Shown here piece by piece: positions 56,276 to 64,000 of a DNA stretch of 64,000 bases. How positions within the stretch are numbered: position 1 is the stretch's first letter; each line of letters begins with the position of its first letter. The stretch spans positions 496,001 to 560,000 of the forward strand of contig JBAJFE010000009.1 of NCBI GenBank assembly GCA_037903355.1, read 5' to 3'. Below the pieces are notes generated by a model. The model was given only the letters and a program-made list of their open reading frames with translations. It searched no databases and had not been told where the DNA came from. The position numbers were made by a program, and so were the translations under genes. This stretch comes from Trichuris trichiura (Eukaryota > Nematoda > Enoplea > Trichinellida > Trichuridae).

Positions 56276-58359
56276 TCAACCGACTTGCTTCTCATTACAA
56301 GAGTTACAGGAAAGCTGGCAGTACACTTTCATCCATCTTGGATTCTTTTCGCATTCTCCAATCGTTGCCCAAAACTGACACAACTCGTCCCCATTGAAGC
56401 AACCTAAAAGTAAACTTACTAGTTTTATGAACTCTGAAGAGTAATTCTACTCGCGCAACATTCGTCGTACAACCAACTACTTTTTATATGATATTTGTTA
56501 AAAGCTGCGTATTCTGTGGGTATTAACATGAAGATTGCTGCATAATCAAACAGACGGGATAGGTTAACTGCATAGGTGATGCATTGAACCTGTTTTCTAG
56601 CTCTTATCTTTTAAAGGATAGGACCCCCAATATTTTAGAAAATATAATTTCCTTTTTCAAACTTTAAGCAGATGTCATTTGGTCGAGCTCAGGGAACTTA
56701 TTTGAAAAGGTTATTTTCCTCCACAGGGACATAAGATTCTCAATTCGTTCCTGTTCTGTAAAATTTAACTATGTTGGTCGATAAAGTCTGCATTAGAAAG
56801 TTTTGTTTCAAGAATATAGTAGTAAACAAGTTTAATGGAAACTGTTATTCGAAAGAACTATCCCTTTATGAGGGCAAAATCTTTAAAGATTGAACTTGTA
56901 CATTTTTTGACTGCTACTCACAATGATGCCCATTTGCTTAAATTGAAAAAATATTAACAATTTACATTCACAGCTTTCAGTTCCAGTGTTTAACCTTCAG
57001 CCTTGAAGCTCTTACACGGAAGACAGGACCTGAAAGTTGAGAAAGATGTGAACATCACTTATTCTTAGTTCCTCTGTGTCATCAAACGGATATCATCATG
57101 GATATCAGTCGTGAAAGCGAAGTTACAATTCAAAACGTATTAATATGAAAGGGAAGAGGCTCATATTGCTAATATATCCGATAAGAATATTTTGTGCTAT
57201 ATTTATTTATTTATTCTGGAAATACTGGTACCAATTTGGTTATTTGTCCCCCGTCACTCCGCGGAGTTGCCGAAAGTATGCAGAACTCACCTTCCACTGG
57301 CGCTGGTGTGTTCACATCACCAACTGTCATGCCGCAAGAGTAGCAAGACTTTTGACAGTTGGGCAGCATCCAGAACGGATTACGCTCACATTCACCTGTT
57401 GAAGCCCATAGGAAACATTTTTCATGACTATCTAAGCAATCCTTGTTGTTAGAATCATGTTTAGTTGGCAGTGCAGTGGACTGCAATGGCTCCACCGTTC
57501 TCTGCTCGTCACCGAAGACAAACATATAGTCTACCACATTACTCGGAGGAGAAAGATCACGATCCCTACTGCTTTGTTCACTGTCGACTTCCATGTAAAC
57601 GGATGCAGTAGTAGAAGATCCCTTTTCAGCTTGTCTAGCCGGAATAGCAGGCAGCACTGGTAGAGGGGATAATACTTTATCAGACGAACGAGCTGCAGCA
57701 TATTCATCTCTGTTGTTCTGCAATTCATGCTGTCGTGTCACAGCTGTCGCTTCCGGATGTCCAAGAAATTGAAGTTTCCAGCTCTCTTCCTCGTCATCGT
57801 CTTCCTCAACGGAGCTACTCACCTTATTTTCTTGCAAAGCCGAGTCAGACTGAATCATAGACGTTGAGGGGAAATTTTTTTCATATTTGCTGTCCCGGTT
57901 TAATCTTTTAACTGGAAGGATAGCATGGTCCAAGAAAAGCAAGCACGTATTTAACACTAAAATATAGCGTTTGAAAGGCAGCTACCCTCTATCCAAAGGG
58001 AATAATAGGTACGTTTCTGGCAGGAGAACTGTTTTTTCCTGGAATGAGCATCTATTTTCACGCTGCACCATTCTTCAGGAACCATGCACTTAATGCCGTT
58101 GCAAGTATCATCTTCAGACTCTAGTAGCCACTCCGTATCTTTAGGAGGAATGCCTGAATTTTGGCAAGCGTAATCATGGGTACAGCGCGCATGAAAACTT
58201 ACATTCGTCAGGGTAAGCCTTAATGATGTACTTGACGTACTGCTTGAGTAGTGACTCCTCACGTAATGAGAAATGTTCAGTTGTTTCAGACACTGGCGAA
58301 CTTCTAGCTTTCAAACATTCGTGAAACAAAAGTGTACAAAGAATGTAAAGATAGTCCAT
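56276..58359 (-). CDS. Secreted six-cysteine/double ShKT protein, 363 aa
   Basis: Four exons: 58203-58359, 58013-58153, 57291-57956 and 56276-56403. Introns are 49, 56 and 887 nt and every join is in phase. The product is 363 aa. Residues 1-18 are a signal peptide (MDYLYILCTLLFHECLKA). C53, C70, C75, C82, C97 and C104 form the same six-cysteine module as the plus-strand paralogue. Residues about 115-270 are an acidic, Ser/Pro/Thr-rich linker (VEEDDDEEE; PLPVLPAIPARQAE). C273-C307 is ShKT 1 (CLDSHEKCFLWASTGECERN..). C323-C357 is ShKT 2 (CFNGDELCQFWATIGECEKN..). Exon borders and phases match the paralogue at 48705-52259 exactly, so the two arose by duplication and now face each other. The role is unknown; ShKT pairs suggest an extracellular binding or ion-channel-modulating function. 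The last exon is easily missed because it is only 128 nt and lies 887 nt away. Confidence 0.85.
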
Positions 58360-60160
58360 TGTAAAAGTTCGGTACATTAATCTTTGCATCTATGATTAGT
58401 GCTCTCACTTTGACCAGCGCATGAAAATAAGGGTTAGAAGCTGGTTTTCCGTCCGTATTCAGTTGCAAGGCACTATTAACGTTCGGAACTAGAGCGAGCA
58501 AAAAAGCAATTGCCGGTGAACCCACGAGCGTAACTTTGATGCAATTTTGGCGTCCTTTCTGGGGCAAGATTATCTAAAAAAATGCTTAATCATCGTATCG
58601 TGGAGGCAAGTCAGAATATGTTGACCAACTGACCCTTCAGGAACGCTAGTTGGCTTGCGCGGTGTCGTAAACACACGAAAGATGGACTTTGGTCAATTCT
58701 TTGCGGCTAGAAGAATCAGTCATGCTTTTTAAAGTGTTCTAACACGTCAAAACAACAACTAGGTCAAACTGCATTCTCCTTCTTGAACAGATGATTTTCA
58801 TGGCACTTAAATTGCTGGCAATGAATTGCGTAATTAGCATATTAACACCTCTTATGAATAGCAGAGTTGGGAACCACTTCTGAAGATCCACTTCACCAGT
58901 AAATGTCAAAAAATCAACATTTTTTCCCTGACTTAGTTGTCCACTTCATTTTACTAATACTGTCTGTTGCTCGTTATAATATCATTTAGTCCAATTCTGT
59001 TGCAATCATCGTTATTAGTGCATAGTTATGTCAATGGTTTGAAATGCTTTTAATAGCAGAATATTAATGGCTTTGTCCTTCCCAGCAGCATAGTTTCTTG
59101 TCTTCGTGGCAGGTATGTGTTCGAAACTGCATTTTTCTAGGTTGACGAAGAGAACTGAGAATGGTTAGATCAATCCTAAACATGCATGTCACCCCTAATA
59201 ACTCTTATTGCTGTTTGCTCTTTCTCATGCACTCCAACTTTAAAACTGCTAATTTTTTGAGTGAAATTCCTGCTGACGACATTGGCACAGCAATTGCTGA
59301 CGGGTAAATTTTGTTTTCTGCAAATTATGATTTCAAATTTTCATTGAAAGGAGAGCTTTTAACGTTATTTTATTTAACTCAAAGATGAACGGGTAATGGT
59401 GAACGCGTTGCACTTCTGAATATTGAAATATTCAGCTGACATGCTACCTATGCAGATGTTAAAATGGCTTTAGCAGTTCTTTTGTCCTTCGGTGATTTAT
59501 CTCAAAGTTTAGCAGCAGTATCTGATAATCTTTGGTACAAAAGATTTCTCGTAGAAGGACCAGCTTCGGAAGCAACGTTCTAACTATGAAAAAGCAGCTT
59601 CTAAATGGCGTATACTAATGTTTATCGTTCATTCTTTCTGAAGCATTATGTGTCTCACTTCAAACGTTTCCGCTTGACGCTTGTGGAAACCATCTTAACT
59701 TCGAAGCAAAAGAAGCTCTGACGAGTGGTCAGTGTTTAAAACTTACAGTGAAATGAGGAAAACTTGGAAGTTGGGCATACAATTATGCAATAATTAAGCA
59801 ATTGCGTTTTAATGTAAAACTCTTCCGCATCCCGTCTTCCATATTCAGATTAGGTACTGGGAATACGTGTTGACACATAAAATTTATTCGCATGATCATT
59901 GAAGTGGGAATTATACAAGAAAGTTATTAATATGATGTTTGGAATTACTCATATCATCTCAAGGTCAACAAAGACTTTCTAGCCCGCGAATATCCTGATG
60001 TATTATTTGTTTCATGGACAGTTTATTTATTATTTTCCTACCTGCAGCTAAAGCCTGTATTAACAGAATACTTTGAATTCTTTTCAGGAGGTGCTATTTG
60101 TTCACAAATGTTTTGCTGTACCTGAAGCCGTTCTATTTCTATAAAAAACGTTCAGTTCTT

Positions 60161-60197
60161 TGAACTTTCAGGGCTCTCCTTGCCCTGTCCTCAGCGC
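60161..60197 (-). ncRNA. Hammerhead ribozyme-like motif
   Basis: Minus strand: CTGAGGA, C, AGGGC-AAGGAGA-GCCCT, GAAAGTTC. Core and five-pair stem II are intact with an A-U closing pair not seen elsewhere. Stem I on the 3' side has drifted. Confidence 0.55.
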
Positions 60198-61507
60198 TTA
60201 ATGGAAAGCATAGGCACAGTTGGTACTTTCAGGATGCACTGCAGTCTAGAGGAGAAAGGACGCGAGTTTAATCAGAAGAATTCCATTTTCTTTGGCAGTT
60301 ATACGCGTTCAGTCCAAAAGCAGAACGAAAATTGAACTCAATAAAATATAACCGAATATGTACAATACAGCTGTTGACGACAGTGCAAGGACAGCAGTAA
60401 GCTGCACGAATTAAACGCTTTTAGTTGAAATAGAACAAGTTTTGCTACCGTGAAAAGAACTTATATTAACGGAATCTAGAAATGGAATACGGCTCCAACC
60501 AACTTTCTCTGACACCATAAGAGATAGGCCGTTTTACGGTCAGAAGACTTGCTAGGTTGAAAAACTGCCTCATGGAAAATGAAGCGAGCTAATTTTGCTC
60601 AAGTAGTCGTACAGTTTCAGGTCACTGGACAGAGAAGTAATCCGGACCACCCAAGTGTTAACTGCTACCACCTTTTGCCCAAGGTAACAGTGCTATTGTA
60701 GAAATAGCCATGGCACTACATTGCATCACGCGCCTCTGTAACACGAATATTAATTGCGTAAAACTTGACAACAAAAAGCTTTAGTTGTAAGGAACTACAG
60801 CTTCGTTGATAAATAACTAGAAAGTGGATTAAAGTACCTGAACACCATTAGTCTGCTTGACGAGGACACTAGAATTCACTGGTTCCTAGGACCAAATATT
60901 TTACTTCCATGTCGCAGATAATGAAAATGGTCTGAGGTTACTTTGAAAACATAGCTCCTTTTAACGGGTGTGTGTGTTAACATTATTGTACGGAAAAGCT
61001 ACCCGTTCAAAATGGTTTGAGAGTCGCAAGTTGTTTCTATGCAATATAGGCTCATTTCAACCTGATGTTAGAATTGCTGAGAAATCGTCAACCGCTCAAT
61101 TTGACATAGGCTGCCTTCAGCAACCTGCTCTTAGCTGCAACTGTTGTGTTCATGTCGTTGTTGACATTGTTGTGGCTTACGTATGCTTTTAATTTACACG
61201 TTGAAATAGTTTGACCCTGTGCAGGATGATTTAAGAAGAAAAGCAGAAAACTACAGAATTAAGAAAATTGCTATTTCACTGTGAAAGACATGGTACTAAA
61301 TGAAGTTCGTTTTGAAAGTTTTTCCAAAATCACGTATGAATATTTTATCTTATTAGCGGATTCTTAAACAGTGCAGCTTATATTTTGACTATTTACATGA
61401 CTTAAAATTTAAAATGCAGCCATAACTTAATAAGAAAATGTAAGAGGAGCTGTGGCTAAACAAGTAATACCATGAATTAGTTTAAGTTAGATTTAAAAAT
61501 TAGCAAC

Positions 61508-61582
61508 AGAGCTTTCTATGGCAGCCCTCTTCACTTTAACACCTTTGTCAGAAGCAGGTTGCTTCTGACAAAGGTGTTAAAG
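61508..61582. repeat. Perfect 23-bp hairpin next to hammerhead remnant
   Basis: CTTTAACACCTTTGTCAGAA.. (61534-61556) and its exact complement (61560-61582) are separated by only GGT. Immediately left, the minus strand reads GTGAAGA-GGGC..GAAAGCTC, a hammerhead remnant, so this is probably a truncated fold-back copy of that family. Confidence 0.65.
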
Positions 61583-63381
61583 TTAATCGAAATAAAGCTG
61601 CTTATAACCCGTTAAACAATTGCCGCTGGGATACTGCAGGGCAACTGATCAGAACAAAACAGTGCAATGCCATGTTTTATTTCCAAATTTTAGCCTGTAG
61701 TGAACATGTTACGATTTGTCTGAAAGTGAAAAGAATCTGTTCACTTTGCCGTTAGCCTGCAAGTGAATCACCAGCCTACTTAGAAATTCCATGTTTTACA
61801 ACAATGATAATGTAGTATACAGGATACCATGTTTTCATAACACTAACTTAGTTTCATGTAATTTCTGCAGTCTTAAAGTTTGACCATGAAAAGGTAGCAC
61901 GACGCAGCACTTTATTATGAGGAAAAGATCAATAGCAATTCTAGTTGAACGAGAAATTACCAAGCATGTTCAAGAGGCAGCATAACGGACCGCGACCTAA
62001 TACTTTGAACAAGCGGGAGTCGTAGGCGTATCCTCGTTTTCCAGTTTATACATTAGCTTTGCAAAACTGTTTCATCTTCTTTGCTGCCACCCCGACGGTG
62101 GAACAAGGTCAGTTTTAAAAGATATATGGTTTTTTCACACAAAGAGTTTCGTCGTGGTGACCTCAACCGCTCGAACAGGACAAGTGCATGAAAAGGAGCA
62201 AGCATGACAGTTATTACTTTCCAGGCAACTCTAACTGAGAACTGGGCAAGCAGGCATGTAACTTATTGCAGTACGCCACAGTGACTTGAAGAGTCACATC
62301 TTCACGTTTTTCGCAGTTAAAATTACAGCTGATCCATCCAGTTTGTGAAGACTAAGGAACCACAACTTTTTATATCACAAATGATCTGCCCTTGGCTAGA
62401 CATGCCTAAAGCTTCTCAGCAAACAAAAACTAACGAAGTAACTGCCATTTTTAAAACTACCGCTGCGCAGTGCTCTCGTCACGACCCCACATGAAAAATG
62501 TTTAATGTAAAATGTACTAGATAGATTGTCAACTAAATCTGAAATTTTGCTCTGATAAAAAAATTATCAGCGGCAGAAGTTCTAATATCTTTTCACTATT
62601 TCGTCAATAGACCGCTGGATTATGCTTACGGAAATCATCTCTTTTTTTGAAGTAATCCACCTTTTACTTAAATGCTGAACTTTCTTGAATAAAGAAGACT
62701 GAAAGGATGAACCCTAGCCACTGTTGAAACCGCAGACAGCAAAAATCAAGCCGGCGAGAAAACGTAATGCAGTTTCGACAGATCGACCAAGAAAGCCCTT
62801 ATTCAGCATTATAGCATGAACTCGTTGTTTGAAAAATTTTGCCTTTCATTACAAAGCATTTAAAAATGGTTGGAAATGACATTTAAAATCTTCTGCATCC
62901 TGCTCACTTTCTAAAAGATTAAGTTTCTATCCCGTAGAAGTCTGTTCAGAGGTATTCCCCATTTTCAAGTTCATCCATTCTCAACGTTAGGCCTGGGGCT
63001 CCCAGCGGGACCGAGAGAGCGTCAGAGGGCAGAAATCAAAAATTTATCAAGGGGAGGGGCTGACGGACCTTGTTGGGACAACGGTAGTTAGGTAGATCAG
63101 AAGGGTGAGACTTTATTCCAATCTTCTATAGGTATCTGCTTTCTGCATCATACTTTTTATATACGGAAAATTCAGAATTATTCATCCTGTGACGGTATGT
63201 TTACTTTCCTTTTCCTCTCGGTTCATGTATTTGTTAGCGCCCGTTACGATATCATCATGGGTTCCTTGGCGAAAAAGTGTTGACATTATTCCGTAGAGTA
63301 CTTCGCATACGGTTTCGTCCCGTCTCCTCGTGACCAGATATTGCCCATTGACCATTCATGTGTTCATTTTCTAATTAGAGT

Positions 63382-64000
63382 TTGAAGCCTTCCAAAATAA
63401 AGAAACATTTGCTTAGCGCACATCAGGAGTACAAAGACAAGCCTTTAGAATATTTTCTGAGTGTGAGAGATAGCTTCCGCGAAGAGGGAACAGTGCCTCA
63501 AATTACAGACCAGTGCTTACAGCAATTGGACAAGGGAGCTCTTGCGTCTTACAAAATTGGTAAACTGAAAACGCAAACGGAAATGTCCGCAATGTCGGTG
63601 AGTCCCTCATTTTGCTTTCAGTGTCCATAGTGGTGTCTGACGTCATGAACTTGAATACCAAAGATACCGTTCAGGCAATTCTGTTGAGCAACTCCACTGT
63701 TTGCTGGAGAATCGATGAAACGGCACGTGACATTGACATCGAAAATTAATTTGCGGCCTTACTTCGGTGGAAAAAATTTTCTTTGCAAATAGATGAAACT
63801 ACTTTGCAAGACAATGACGTTCTTCTCATACCTTACGTCAGATTCCGGAATGCAAACACGCTGATGGAAGAAATGTTGTCTGTCCAGAAGATTGGGTCTG
63901 TTACTAAGGGGCTGACGATGTTTGAAGAAATTCAAAATTACTTTGATGAGAAGAACATTCCATTTCGGAATGTAATTGCCTGAGCGACTGACGGCGCTGC
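63382..64000 (+). pseudogene. ZBED/hAT-type transposase remnant, cut by window end
   Basis: 63382-63630 translates to KPSKIKKHLLSAHQEYKDKPLEYF, the end of a BED zinc finger (HLLSAH) and the following motif seen in ZBED5/FAM200-like hAT-derived proteins. A later frame gives ILLSNSTVCWRIDETARDI (from about 63640), then FSLQIDETTLQDNDVLLIPY (63777 on), and ends ..NVIA-stop-ATDGA. In intact relatives these are one chain. Here there is a frame change near 63600-63640, TAA at 63747-63749, and TGA at 63981-63983 where a Cys codon is expected. The DDE-type catalytic region would continue beyond the window. Non-functional. Confidence 0.75.

Larger units (their letters stand above)
58360..63381. other. 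Long intergenic stretch, repeats only
   Basis: No supported gene. A short plus-strand frame after an acceptor near 59456-59583 (MALAVLLSFGDLSQSLAAVS..) reads well, but I could not join it to another exon. It contains a hammerhead at 60161 and a perfect hairpin at 61534. Confidence 0.45.

Noticed and set aside
57145..57663. Plus-strand frames across the minus-strand ShKT gene
   Set aside because: They overlap a strongly supported coding exon on the other strand.
59456..59583. Short plus-strand frame after an acceptor (..MALAVLLSFGDLSQ..)
   Set aside because: No donor-acceptor pair in matching phase was found with the nearby frame at 59260-59306.
1..64000. tRNA, rRNA, CRISPR array, bacterial-type promoters or operons
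   Set aside because: No cloverleaf-type box sequences, rRNA-like blocks or regularly spaced repeats were seen, and gene structure is eukaryotic.

Overview
The window reads as nuclear DNA of a nematode, most likely a clade I (Trichuris/Trichinella-type) worm. The reasons are AT-rich DNA with few genes, introns ranging from about 46-56 nt to over 4 kb, serpentine receptors, ShKT-domain secreted proteins, a cytosolic ribosomal P1 gene, a GIY-YIG Penelope-like retroelement and a ZBED/hAT-type remnant. The genus is inferred. Most genes here are multi-exon, so I rebuilt them by matching splice sites and codon phase.

Layout. 1611-4920 (-), 15786-18212 (-) and 31006-36107 (+) are three seven-transmembrane receptor genes. 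Each has a short first exon (TM1) and a long second exon joined by a phase-1 intron at the same place. 13973-14452 (+) is a small proline-rich secreted protein. 41947-42282 (-) is ribosomal protein P1. 44269-47527 (-) is a four-exon gene for a signal peptide-Ig-EGF-transmembrane protein, the layout of neuregulin/Vein-type EGF-receptor ligands. 48705-52259 (+) and 56276-58359 (-) are convergent paralogues, each with a six-cysteine N-terminal module, an acidic Ser/Thr-rich linker and two ShKT domains. 63382-64000 (+) is a broken ZBED/hAT-type transposase cut off by the window end.

Mobile DNA. 21889-24443 is a Penelope-like insertion made of two copies in inverted orientation, flanked by a 13-bp target duplication. 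One copy is interrupted by a 519-bp palindromic element with its own 13-bp duplication. Related elements lie at 5743-5930 (15-bp duplication), 20707-21404 (14-bp duplication, palindromic) and 39027-39307 (12-bp duplication, monomeric). All of these, and about ten more sites, carry a compact motif of the form CTGANGA-C-stem II-GAAAGCT that matches a minimal hammerhead ribozyme. Stem II and the first stem I pair change in a compensatory way between copies. These hammerhead-marked, often palindromic elements are the strongest candidate for an under-described system in the window.

The remaining DNA (for example 6.9-13.5 kb, 24.5-31.0 kb, 36.1-41.9 kb, 58.4-63.3 kb) shows no gene I can defend beyond low-confidence exon candidates listed separately. 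No tRNA, rRNA, CRISPR array or operon-like arrangement was seen.
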